A DNA stretch of 64,000 nt, taken from positions 1,644,501 to 1,708,500 of the forward strand of contig NC_018485.1 of NCBI RefSeq assembly GCF_000304315.1, written 5' to 3'. This document shows, piece by piece, positions 17,987 to 24,336 of the stretch. The first letter of the stretch is position 1. Each line of letters starts with the position of its first letter. Under the pieces are notes generated by a model. The model was not told the DNA's origin and made no database searches. It was given only the letters and a program-made list of their open reading frames with translations. A program made the position numbers and the translations under genes. Origin of the DNA: Methylocystis sp. SC2 (GTDB taxonomy: Bacteria > Pseudomonadota > Alphaproteobacteria > Rhizobiales > Beijerinckiaceae).

Positions 17987-18282
17987 ACTGACAATTCTCC
18001 AATCCAAGAGGGTCTGCGCGCGGAACGGCGTAGGTTCGGCGCGCTGATGAAAGCGCGGCGCGCGGCGTCATAGTCTCGCGCCGCATCGAGCTGGCGATGG
18101 GCGAGTTTCCATGCGGCGAACATCGCGGCGGACCATGTCCGCGCACGTCCGGCGCGAAATTCGCTGCGCGCCTTGCGGGTGATCGCGCCGCGATTAAAGC
18201 GCCCGTCAGCATGGATTAGCGGACGGGTCAGCGTCGCATGGGCGGCGGGAGAGATGCGCGCCGTTTGTGTGACAGAGCTCAT
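17983..18282 (-). CDS. Small basic phage protein
   Basis: This encodes 99 residues from the ATG at 18282, in an ATGA junction. The Arg-rich helical segment GRFNRGAITRKARSEFR and AAWKLAHRQ resemble small phage proteins of unknown role found beside early genes. Nucleic-acid binding is possible from its charge. Confidence 0.55.
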   Translation of the reverse strand: MSSVTQTARISPAAHATLTRPLIHADGRFNRGAITRKARSEFRAGRARTWSAAMFAAWKLAHRQLDAARDYDAARRAFISAPNLRRSARRPSWIGELSV

Positions 18283-18698
18283 CTCGGCGGCCTCCACTGT
18301 TCTTCAAAAGCGCCGCCAACCGGAACAATCGAGCGCTTCCAATTCCATTTACTAAGGATTGTCAGCATTCCGTCTGTCATCGCCTCGACGATAACCGGCG
18401 TCATCCCTTCTGACTCGATTCCAGCAACCAGTTTTCGCAGCGCCCCGGCTCCTGGCGCCTTCGCAGCAATGGCGACGATCCGAACCTCTCGCGCCGCGTC
18501 GTCAATAGCGACAACGCCATCATGCCAAACGTTAGAAGCGAACCAAGGCCGCTCGTCGAGATCCAAAGGTCTGCGTCCGAATTCTATCTCGTCGCGTTTC
18601 ATGGCGTCCATCGGCGATACGCCGTTGAGAAGATCGGCAAGGCATTTCTGTAGAGCGGCGCGGCCTGCGCGCTGCTCCGACGTCGCGCTGCGCGTCAT
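18279..18698 (-). CDS. Phage hypothetical protein, possibly GNAT-like
   Basis: This encodes 139 residues from the ATG at 18698 (ATGA junction). The segment VRIVAIAAKAPGAGALRKLV, then GMTPVIVEAM and LSKWNWKRSIVP, resembles the acetyl-CoA-binding strand-loop-helix and last strands of N-acetyltransferases, but the match is weak. It could be a degenerate or highly divergent member. Confidence 0.5.
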   Translation of the reverse strand: MTRSATSEQRAGRAALQKCLADLLNGVSPMDAMKRDEIEFGRRPLDLDERPWFASNVWHDGVVAIDDAAREVRIVAIAAKAPGAGALRKLVAGIESEGMTPVIVEAMTDGMLTILSKWNWKRSIVPVGGAFEEQWRPPR

Positions 18699-18916
18699 GC
18701 GCAATCCCTCCATTTCGCGGTGTAGCGCGTCTCGCGCGGCCATTTGCCGTCCGGCGTCTGGTAAAAACGCGGCGCGTCGGGGTTGGCGAGCAGCAGGCGA
18801 TTGTCGATCGTCAGCGCCAGCGCCCGCTCGGTCGTGTCGAAGCGTTCAGCGGCGCGGTCGAGCGGGCCCGTATAGGCAAGTCGGCCGCAGCAGTAGATGT
18901 TGACGACGCGCCGCAT
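18695..18916 (-). CDS. Phage hypothetical protein
   Basis: The 73-residue protein (begins MRRVVNIYCCGRLAYTGPLD) starts at the ATG at 18916, which overlaps the upstream stop as TGATG. It contains a paired Cys and a helix ending in RALALTIDNRLLLANPD. No family is recognised. Confidence 0.55.
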   Translation of the reverse strand: MRRVVNIYCCGRLAYTGPLDRAAERFDTTERALALTIDNRLLLANPDAPRFYQTPDGKWPRETRYTAKWRDCA

Positions 18917-19233
18917 CACGCTCTGCCCTTTTCGTAGTGGGCGTCGAGCTCTGTGAGTGCCTTGCGCAGCACGTCGCGAAGATCTCGCTTGCCCCAAAAG
19001 GTCACGGCGCTGCTGTCGTCATCGCCTGGCCTGTGAATGAACGGACCTTTGAGTTCGAATGCCTCGCCGTCTTCCTTCACCGATACGGGACGAACGCCGC
19101 CATCAATCATCGGCTTGTAAGAGACGGGTAGCTCCAGATAGAAACGCAGCCCGGTGAATGAGTGGCCGTCGATCTCCTTCGAAATGATCTCGATCCGGTC
19201 CGTCATTTCTTCTGCGTAAACATTCACGCGCAT
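18916..19233 (-). CDS. Phage hypothetical protein
   Basis: The 105-residue protein has AGGAGATC ahead of its ATG. It is acidic with a beta-rich middle (FTGLRFYLELPVSYKP) and a helical C-terminus. No family is recognised. Confidence 0.6.
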   Translation of the reverse strand: MRVNVYAEEMTDRIEIISKEIDGHSFTGLRFYLELPVSYKPMIDGGVRPVSVKEDGEAFELKGPFIHRPGDDDSSAVTFWGKRDLRDVLRKALTELDAHYEKGRA

Positions 19234-19253
19234 TTCGATCTCCTACGAGGCTC

Positions 19254-19496
19254 TCAGACATGAAAGATTTCGATCGTCACAGGACCGTTGCGCATGTCGC
19301 CGGTCATCTGGCCGTCGAGCATGGCGCGCTCGCGCGGCGTCAAATTCCGGTATTTGGCGATACGCACGTCGCCGCGCATGATTCCGCATGGGCAACCGAC
19401 GCAGGATGATCCGACGCTGTAGCCGTTCTCGTGCAGCCATTGCTTGGCGGCGGCTTGGGCGGCGAAGTCGCCCTGATCGTGAAATGTCTTGATCAT
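19254..19496 (-). CDS. Small Cys-containing phage protein
   Basis: The 80-residue protein has the motif SSCVGCPCGIMRGD (three cysteines) that could bind metal, and a helix NLTPRERAMLDGQ. It stands free of both neighbours by about 12-20 bp. No family is recognised. Confidence 0.55.
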   Translation of the reverse strand: MIKTFHDQGDFAAQAAAKQWLHENGYSVGSSCVGCPCGIMRGDVRIAKYRNLTPRERAMLDGQMTGDMRNGPVTIEIFHV

Positions 19497-19508
19497 CGTC
19501 GTTGTCTT

Positions 19509-19739
19509 CTATCTGCGCGCCGGCATGCCCGGCGTCTCTAATTCCGCAAGTCGATTGGCGCGGCGGTGAAGCTCTGCGAGCGACGCGCGCTCGGCTTCGC
19601 TGCGCGGCTTCGCCTCTCTGCAGGCGATCATCACCGCGCGCGGCCCGGCGTCGCAGAGCCAGAAAGAACGGACCAAGCCGAAGGCTTCGATGACGGCGCG
19701 ATTGAAGTCGCGCGCCACGGATGGTTCGCGCGCGCTCAC
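19509..19739 (-). CDS. Small phage protein
   Basis: This encodes 76 residues from a GTG start at 19739 that overlaps the stop of the tiny upstream gene as GTGA. It is Arg/Glu-rich and helical (LAELHRRANRLAELE). No family is recognised. Confidence 0.5.
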   Translation of the reverse strand: MSAREPSVARDFNRAVIEAFGLVRSFWLCDAGPRAVMIACREAKPRSEAERASLAELHRRANRLAELETPGMPARR

Positions 19740-19828
19740 GGGTTCGCCCCGTGAAAGGCGGAGTAGAGGCCAAAGGCCGCGATCGCGACCGGCAGGAAGG
19801 CGACAAGAATTGCGTCGATGTTTTTCAT
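19736..19828 (-). CDS. 30-residue single-span membrane protein
   Basis: The ATG at 19828 opens a 30-codon frame: MKNID, a hydrophobic helix (AILVAFLPVAIAAFGLY), then SAFHGANP. Its start overlaps the upstream stop and its stop overlaps the downstream GTG, which is strong positional support for so short a gene. It is a small inner-membrane phage peptide of unknown role. Confidence 0.55.
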   Translation of the reverse strand: MKNIDAILVAFLPVAIAAFGLYSAFHGANP

Positions 19829-19974
19829 CTGATCCAACACCTTCCCTGAAAGGCGCAATCGCGCGAGGAGAGAAAATCGAGATGTCGTCGGCGCGGCTTG
19901 ACCCAGAGCGAGTCCGCCGCGTAGGCGAGCGCCATAACGACGATGAGCGCGAGGTGAAAGCGCGGCGCGGCCAT
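19825..19974 (-). CDS. 49-residue protein with N-terminal hydrophobic helix
   Basis: The ATG at 19974 overlaps the upstream stop (TGATG) and the frame ends inside the ATGA of the next tiny gene. An N-terminal hydrophobic helix (FHLALIVVMALAYAADSLWV) is followed by a basic, Cys-containing tail. It could be a membrane-anchored or secreted peptide. Together with its neighbour it resembles a pair of micro-membrane proteins. Confidence 0.5.
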   Translation of the reverse strand: MAAPRFHLALIVVMALAYAADSLWVKPRRRHLDFLSSRDCAFQGRCWIR

Positions 19975-20246
19975 CACGCGCGCCCTTTCATTTCCGGCTG
20001 GCCTTCGAAGCGAGCGATCTGCTCCTTCATCATCGTCACGATGTCGCGACGATCCGCGCCGTTCGAGATGTAGTTGCAGCGCCCGTCTTGCGCGCCGAAA
20101 GGGAAGACGAGCAAAACGAAACCCGTCTTGCGGTCAGATCCCTTCGCCTCGCCGTTGAGGAATTCGTCGAGCGTCCGCGCGATCGCCTGCATCTTTTCGC
20201 GGTAGCTGTCCTCAATCGGCGCATCGCCGAGTCTTTCCTTGCTCAT
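19974..20246 (-). CDS. Conserved alphaproteobacterial/phage protein of unknown function
   Basis: The 90-residue protein contains FLNGEAKGSDRKTGFVLLVFPFG and CNYISNGADRRDIVTMMKEQIARFEG, a pattern I recognise from conserved hypothetical proteins in alphaproteobacteria and their phages. The ISNGADRRD box suggests a conserved active or binding site. Function is unknown. Confidence 0.75.
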   Translation of the reverse strand: MSKERLGDAPIEDSYREKMQAIARTLDEFLNGEAKGSDRKTGFVLLVFPFGAQDGRCNYISNGADRRDIVTMMKEQIARFEGQPEMKGRA

Positions 20247-20638
20247 CGCGCAATCCTCGCTTCGTAAACTCCGCGTCTTTGCAGTGGCGCGAGTTCGATG
20301 CGCAGCTTCCTCGGACGCTTCGGAAATGGCCTGACCGCGATCTTCCGCTTCGGCGGAATGAACGCGCCGACGTGATTTGCCTCTCGGCGCTTCGCCTTGG
20401 CGATCGCGGCGACGTCGTCTTTCGTCTTCTCGGCGTGGCAGGGGATGCAGAGAATGCGGGCGTTCTCGAATGTCGGCTCGCCCGTCAATCCGTCCGGATC
20501 GTCATGGTCGCATTCATAGGCGCCCGGCTTGACGACGGCGTAGCAGCGCGTCCCGTTCTCAAGAACGCCCTCGCATCTGCCGCCGCAATGCTTGTAGCGG
20601 GCGACGATGATCGAGCGTTTGAAGTTCTTGCGGGCCAT
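20243..20638 (-). CDS. HNH endonuclease-like protein
   Basis: The 131-residue protein starts at the ATG at 20638 (TGATG junction). The HNH core is YECDHDDPDG (D44, H45), FENARILCIPCH (N59, C64, C67, H68) and AEKTKDD. An additional CGGRCEG...C cluster at the N-terminus could complete a zinc site. It may nick or cut DNA; a role in recombination or exclusion is possible. It is separate from the packaging-associated HNH at 39.1 kb. Confidence 0.8.
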   Translation of the reverse strand: MARKNFKRSIIVARYKHCGGRCEGVLENGTRCYAVVKPGAYECDHDDPDGLTGEPTFENARILCIPCHAEKTKDDVAAIAKAKRREANHVGAFIPPKRKIAVRPFPKRPRKLRIELAPLQRRGVYEARIAR

Positions 20639-21534
20639 CACTCCGCCTCCTCGACGAACTCGCCGGAGGCGTTGAGCGAATACCAAATGCCCGCCTTGAT
20701 GCCGTTCTCGCCGACCTTGCTCGCGCGAATGGCGAGGATGTCGCCGTCCTCATCGCGACAGACGAGGCAGATCGCGCCGCCTTCTCCGGCTTTCGCTTTC
20801 GATCTACGCCCGAGTGCGGCAGCAACAGAATTCTTGCCGCTGGTGGCTGCGTTCGACCCGTAGCCGCTGGTGGCTGCGTTCGCCCCGTCGCCGCTGGTGG
20901 CTGCGTTCGCCCCGTCGCCGCTGGTGGCTGCGTTCGACCCGTAGCCGCTGGTGGCTGCGTTCGCCCTGTCGCCGCTGGTGGCTGCGTTCGCCCTGTCGCC
21001 GCTGGTGGCTGCGTTCGCCCCGTCGCCGCTGGTGGCTGCGTTCGCCCCGTAGCCGCTGGTGGCTGCGTTCGCCCCGTCGCCGCTGGTGGCTGCGTTCGCC
21101 CCGTAGCCGCTGGTGGCTGCGTTCGCCCTGTAGCCGCTGGTGGCTGTCGATTCCTTCTCGACCGTCGCCTTGTCGAAAATCCATCTCACCGCGCGTGAGA
21201 CGATCTCGCCGATCGAAAGCTCGACGCCGATCGTGATCGTGGCGCTGGCGATCTTCGTATCTTCGTCGTGACGCGCGAGATCGCCGCTCTGCTCGACTTC
21301 ATGAAAGCGCGAGACGCCGACGGGATAGTAACGAAACACGTCGAGCGGGTTTTCGCAGGCATGCCAGCCGTTCTGGCAGACGACGATCGGTCCTTCGACG
21401 GAATAGGTTTTACCGACCTCGAACTGAAAACCGCGACACTTCAGATCGCGGTCGAAGCCCTTCACCGTCTTGACGACGACGGGCGCAGTCGGCGCGACCG
21501 CGGTGATTTTGGTTTTTTTCGACTTGCGCGCCAT
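20638..21534 (-). CDS. DUF7666-like protein with tandem nonapeptide repeats
   Basis: The protein has 298 residues. The N-terminal ~110 residues (VKGFDRDLKCRGFQFEVGKT, then NGWHACENPLDVFRYY) look like DUF7666. Residues about 128-232 are 11-12 copies of a nine-residue repeat with core NAATSG and variable Y/D, G/R and A/S positions, which would suit a beta-solenoid. The C-terminal part (GGAICLVCRDEDGDILAIRASKVG) is again globular. It is the third gene of the early operon. The function of the family is unknown. Confidence 0.7.
   Translation of the reverse strand: MARKSKKTKITAVAPTAPVVVKTVKGFDRDLKCRGFQFEVGKTYSVEGPIVVCQNGWHACENPLDVFRYYPVGVSRFHEVEQSGDLARHDEDTKIASATITIGVELSIGEIVSRAVRWIFDKATVEKESTATSGYRANAATSGYGANAATSGDGANAATSGYGANAATSGDGANAATSGDRANAATSGDRANAATSGYGSNAATSGDGANAATSGDGANAATSGYGSNAATSGKNSVAAALGRRSKAKAGEGGAICLVCRDEDGDILAIRASKVGENGIKAGIWYSLNASGEFVEEAE
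20836..21154. repeat. 27-bp tandem repeat array inside the DUF7666-like gene
   Basis: Eleven full 27-bp units and a partial twelfth occur in phase with the reading frame. Every unit keeps GCCGCTGGTGGCTGCGTTCG; variation is limited to three codon positions. Such near-identical in-frame units are prone to copy-number change. Confidence 0.95.
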
Positions 21535-21644
21535 TACTTCCTCCGAATGCGGCGCGGGGCGACCCGCAGACGCAGCGCCGCAAGCCGGTCGGCGACGAAA
21601 GGCGCGAGCGCCGAAGCGAACATGGCGATGTCAAGCAGGTTCAT
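21534..21644 (-). CDS. 36-residue phage protein
   Basis: The ATG at 21644 gives a short protein with a hydrophobic-amphipathic N-terminus (MNLLDIAMFASALAPFVADR) and an Arg-rich tail. Its stop overlaps the next ATG (TAATG). Unknown role; possibly membrane-associated. Confidence 0.5.
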   Translation of the reverse strand: MNLLDIAMFASALAPFVADRLAALRLRVAPRRIRRK

Positions 21645-21672
21645 GACGGCGACCTCCCGGCGCGGACGGCGA

Positions 21673-21840
21673 TCAGCGCGCGCGGCGCGCGGGGACGCGG
21701 ACGCGGCGCAGCCGGGCGAGCTCCGAGCGGATCGCGACATATTGGGCGATCAAGCCGCCGACGCAGAGCGCGAGAAACGGCAGCGAAAAAAGCAGGGTCG
21801 CGAACTGCTGTTCGGTGAGCAATGAATGAAGGAAGGACAT
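21673..21840 (-). CDS. 55-residue membrane protein, first gene of the leftward operon
   Basis: The ATG at 21840 follows GGAGACC. One membrane span (ATLLFSLPFLALCVGGLIAQYV) is followed by a basic tail, giving an N-out/C-in arrangement by the positive-inside rule. It is the promoter-proximal gene of the operon, about 29 nt from the predicted transcription start. Confidence 0.6.
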   Translation of the reverse strand: MSFLHSLLTEQQFATLLFSLPFLALCVGGLIAQYVAIRSELARLRRVRVPARRAR

Positions 21841-21875
21841 GGTCTGGTCTCCACAGGCGAAGCGCCTATGGAGGG

Positions 21876-21905
21876 ATGATAGGTTGTAATTTTCCAACTC
21901 GTCAA
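21876..21905 (-). promoter_or_regulatory. Leftward early promoter (PL-like)
   Basis: On the minus strand TTGACG (21905-21900) and TATCAT (21881-21876) are 18 bp apart. The spacer contains a complete GTTG-N8-CAAC operator, so a repressor would block polymerase directly. It would drive the whole minus-strand train down to integrase. Confidence 0.7.
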
Positions 21906-21928
21906 TAGGAAAGTTGGAAATCTTCAAC
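21883..21928. promoter_or_regulatory. Two repressor operators GTTG-N8-CAAC at the left promoter
   Basis: The first copy is 21883-21898 and the second 21913-21928, exactly 30 bp (about three helical turns) apart. The same pattern recurs at the repressor gene (25974-26047), which makes them likely CI-type binding sites. Confidence 0.7.
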
Positions 21929-21984
21929 TTATTATTGCGCGCGGTCTAGTTGCGGGCTACGGTCGGTTGGAAACGGAGGCGGGG

Positions 21985-22530
21985 ATGGCTGAAGGAATGC
22001 TTACGCCCGGGGATATGGAAAAGCTCGCGATTAACGAGCGGGTGGCGCGGGAGGCGTTCGATCTGGGTCAACGCAGGCTCGCCGATGCGCTTGAGACGAA
22101 GGCGCACTTCGACCATAAGGCGACGACGATATTCACCGCCTTCGTCACAATCTCGCTTGCGGTTTTCGGCGTGGGGGCGGCGATCCTACGAGACCCGCTC
22201 TTGCGCGAAACGGCATGGGCGTTCTTTTGCTCCGGGACGTTTTTCGTCGCCGCCGCTTTCGTTTCAGCGTGGAGCATGCGCGGGATGGAGTATGGGTATA
22301 TGGGCTGGGCCCCTGAAGTGTGGTTGCGGTCAGGCGTCATCGACGGCGACGACCAAACTGTTGGCCATATGCTCGCCTATGGCGCGCACAGAACAGTTCA
22401 CCTAATCGCGCAAAGCCAAGCGTCGAACAGCGCGAAAGCCGCACTGCTGCTGAAGGCCGTCATCATCGGCGCGTGTGGCGCGCTGGCGTTCGGCGCGTCG
22501 GTAGGGCTGACGCTCTGGTCTATCGGGTGA
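21985..22530 (+). CDS. Three-span membrane protein, candidate exclusion/moron gene
   Basis: This encodes 181 residues from the ATG at 21985 after GGAGGCGGGG. A charged N-terminal helix (residues 1-50) is followed by two adjacent spans (FTAFVTISLAVFGVGAAIL and FFCSGTFFVAAAFVSAW), a soluble loop, and a C-terminal span. It is divergent from the leftward operon, with a shared regulatory region, and lies outside the replication and structural blocks. This is the usual place for superinfection-exclusion or lysogenic-conversion genes. No family is recognised. Confidence 0.65.
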   Translation: MAEGMLTPGDMEKLAINERVAREAFDLGQRRLADALETKAHFDHKATTIFTAFVTISLAVFGVGAAILRDPLLRETAWAFFCSGTFFVAAAFVSAWSMRGMEYGYMGWAPEVWLRSGVIDGDDQTVGHMLAYGAHRTVHLIAQSQASNSAKAALLLKAVIIGACGALAFGASVGLTLWSIG

Positions 22531-22612
22531 TTAGCCCGCCACCGATATCTTTCTTGCCGGTATCGCTCGGTTGTTCCGGCGGCGGCGGAGGCGGGTCCTT
22601 CTTATCGCTCAT
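22520..22612 (-). CDS. 30-residue proline-rich small protein
   Basis: The ATG at 22612 encodes MSDKKD, a run of six prolines, then EQPSDTGKKDIGGGLITR. Very similar short Pro-rich proteins are common in Rhizobiales genomes, where their role is unknown. It overlaps the convergent membrane-protein gene by 11 bp. The ribosome site is weak. Confidence 0.5.
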   Translation of the reverse strand: MSDKKDPPPPPPEQPSDTGKKDIGGGLITR

Positions 22613-22646
22613 AATGGTCTCTGAGGCTTTAGATCCAAAGGGGGAG

Positions 22647-22943
22647 TTAATGGCCGCGAGCATGCTTGTTTTCGAGGGTGAAGGCGGCGAACTCGCTTCT
22701 TACCTTGGAGTCGATTTTAGCGAAGCCGCGCCGTCGCGCGAAAGCGAGGAGCTGATCAGGGTCTATTATGATTCGTTCGATCAGGACGCGGGACCCCTGC
22801 CGCCGAAGGTCGTCGATTTTCTGACGCATCTTGGCTTCCCACTGGTCGAAGGCGGGGATCATTGCATCGTCGCAAATCTCTTTAATGCGCTCATAGTCCT
22901 CGCGCCGAAACCAGGCGACGGCGACCGCCCTTAACGCAGCCAT
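22647..22943 (-). CDS. Conserved alphaproteobacterial small protein
   Basis: This encodes 98 residues from the ATG at 22943, chosen for its strong GGGAG six bases upstream. It contains WFRREDYERIKEICDD and IIDPDQLLAFARRRG, then a conserved IDSKVRSEFAAF, a pattern typical of a widespread rhizobial hypothetical protein. It is divergent from hicA. Function unknown. Confidence 0.65.
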   Translation of the reverse strand: MAALRAVAVAWFRREDYERIKEICDDAMIPAFDQWEAKMRQKIDDLRRQGSRVLIERIIIDPDQLLAFARRRGFAKIDSKVRSEFAAFTLENKHARGH

Positions 22944-23007
22944 CTTTTTCTCCCGTTGGGTTTCCGGGTCACCGCCCGCCACAGCAGCGCCAAACATAAC
23001 ATTTCTG

Positions 23008-23037
23008 TTGACTTGATCAAGCACAACATATATGTTG
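23008..23037 (+). promoter_or_regulatory. hicAB promoter and palindromic operator
   Basis: TTGACT (23008-23013) and TATGTT (23031-23036) are 17 bp apart. The perfect palindrome CAACATATATGTTG (23024-23037) covers the -10 box and ends 6 bp before the hicA start, which fits autorepression by HicB or the HicAB complex. Confidence 0.75.
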
Positions 23038-23042
23038 CGTCC

Positions 23043-23231
23043 ATGAACAGTAGGCAGGCCAAGCGCTATCTCGCCCAAAAGGGAGCGACGTTCTATCCCG
23101 GCAAAGGCGGACACCTTCACGTCACGCTTAACGGCAAGCGCTCGGTCCTACCGCAGCATGGCGGATCGAAAGACATTCCCAAGGGGCTCTGGCTTTCGAT
23201 CCTCAAGCAGCTCGGCATAGAGGAAAAATAA
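23043..23231 (+). CDS. hicA: HicA-type mRNA interferase toxin
   Basis: The 62-residue protein has the double-stranded-RNA-binding-like HicA fold: MNSRQAKRYLAQKGATFY, then KGGHLHVTLNGKR with the catalytic His24, and IPKGLWLSILKQLGI. The toxin cleaves mRNA independently of the ribosome and is neutralised by HicB encoded 2 bp downstream. The length is normal. An upstream in-frame extension is excluded because the promoter lies there. Confidence 0.92.
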   Translation: MNSRQAKRYLAQKGATFYPGKGGHLHVTLNGKRSVLPQHGGSKDIPKGLWLSILKQLGIEEK

Positions 23232-23233
23232 TC

Positions 23234-23650
23234 ATGCGTTACGCCGTCACGCTCACCAAAGACGGAGACGGGATTTCCGTTTGCGTCCCCGACATCCTGG
23301 AAGCCCTTACCTTTGGTGAGGATCGGGACGATGCGCTCGCCCGCGCGTCTGATGCGATCGAAACCGCCCTCATGGGCTATATGGCCGCCCGTGAAGACAT
23401 TCCGGCGCCAAAGGCGAAAGGGCGTCACTACGTCACGCTGCCCGCCCTTTCCGCAGCGAAGATCGAACTCTATTCGGCGATGCGCGCCGCCGGACTCGGA
23501 AAGGCCGCGCTCGCCAAGCGGCTCGGCGTCGCCCTGCCGCAGATCGACCGATTGCTTGATCTCGGCCATGCCTCGCGGCTCGACGCGATCGAGCGCGCCT
23601 TTGCCGTGCTCGGCAAGACCATCAGCATCGAAGTGCGCGACGCCGCGTAG
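23234..23650 (+). CDS. hicB: HicB-type antitoxin with C-terminal HTH
   Basis: This 138-residue antitoxin has an N-terminal partial RNase-H-like fold (RYAVTLTKDGDGISVCVPDI, then EDRDDALARASDAI) that binds HicA. Its C-terminal HTH (GLGKAALAKRLGVALPQIDRLL) would bind the promoter palindrome. The start is 2 bp after the hicA stop. Within a prophage the pair may stabilise lysogeny or abort infection by competitors. Confidence 0.92.
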   Translation: MRYAVTLTKDGDGISVCVPDILEALTFGEDRDDALARASDAIETALMGYMAAREDIPAPKAKGRHYVTLPALSAAKIELYSAMRAAGLGKAALAKRLGVALPQIDRLLDLGHASRLDAIERAFAVLGKTISIEVRDAA

Positions 23651-23663
23651 GAATTACCCGCTT

Positions 23664-24284
23664 TTATTGTCCCGCCATGGCGGGAGCGCGGGTCAGGGGC
23701 TTGCTCAGCGCCGGGGCGAATTGTTCCGGCGGCGGCGCGTCGGCGCCGGAGCTGGTCGGCCCGCACAATCCGCCTAATGCGCCGACCGGGTTCTGGCCGG
23801 CGGCGCGCGCTTCGGCAATCGCATAGGCGCAGTATCCCCAGTCTGGCCGGCGGCCGAGCACATAGTCGACGCGCTTCCAAAACAGCCGATAAAGCGGAAC
23901 ATTGTCCATCTGGCCTTCGAACGTCGATCCGCCACTCCCCTGTCCAGCTTCGGAAATCGACACGCTCGCGACCATTTCCCCGGGCGCTTCCTCGACGGTG
24001 AACTCCCATTTTTCCCGGCCCGTCGCGGCCGCAAGAACGGCATAGATGAAATATTTGCGCAGCGCGGTGAACCCGTGGGCGGTGTGGCGTATCTCAACGT
24101 CCTCGGGGTCTGAATGCTTCATCACCGTTTCCGCGGCGCGAATGATCCGCTCGCGGTCTTCCCCCTTGTAACGCCGCGTCGCTTCGGCGAGAAAATCGTC
24201 CCGATCGACGATCCTGTGCGAATTGCAGCCCGCGAGCGTCGCTACGGCGATCACAGCTGCAAGCGGCATTATGAATTTCAACAT
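23664..24284 (-). CDS. Lipoprotein of unknown function (prophage cargo)
   Basis: The 206-residue protein has a signal peptide with lipobox LAGC (Cys20). The mature part is acidic with KYFIYAVLAAATGREKWEF, then a section ending in a Pro/Ala-rich tail. It converges with hicB, 13 bp away. As an envelope lipoprotein expressed from a lysogen it could alter phage adsorption; this is inference from location and topology only. Confidence 0.65.
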   Translation of the reverse strand: MLKFIMPLAAVIAVATLAGCNSHRIVDRDDFLAEATRRYKGEDRERIIRAAETVMKHSDPEDVEIRHTAHGFTALRKYFIYAVLAAATGREKWEFTVEEAPGEMVASVSISEAGQGSGGSTFEGQMDNVPLYRLFWKRVDYVLGRRPDWGYCAYAIAEARAAGQNPVGALGGLCGPTSSGADAPPPEQFAPALSKPLTRAPAMAGQ

Positions 24285-24336
24285 CTTTGTAACCCCCGTG
24301 CGCTTTAATCAGGTCTTGCGTAAGCCCTACGGGCGG

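Noticed and set aside
20836..21154. Possible CRISPR array from regular 27-bp repeats
   Set aside because: Units are contiguous with no spacers and keep an open reading frame; it is a coding tandem repeat.
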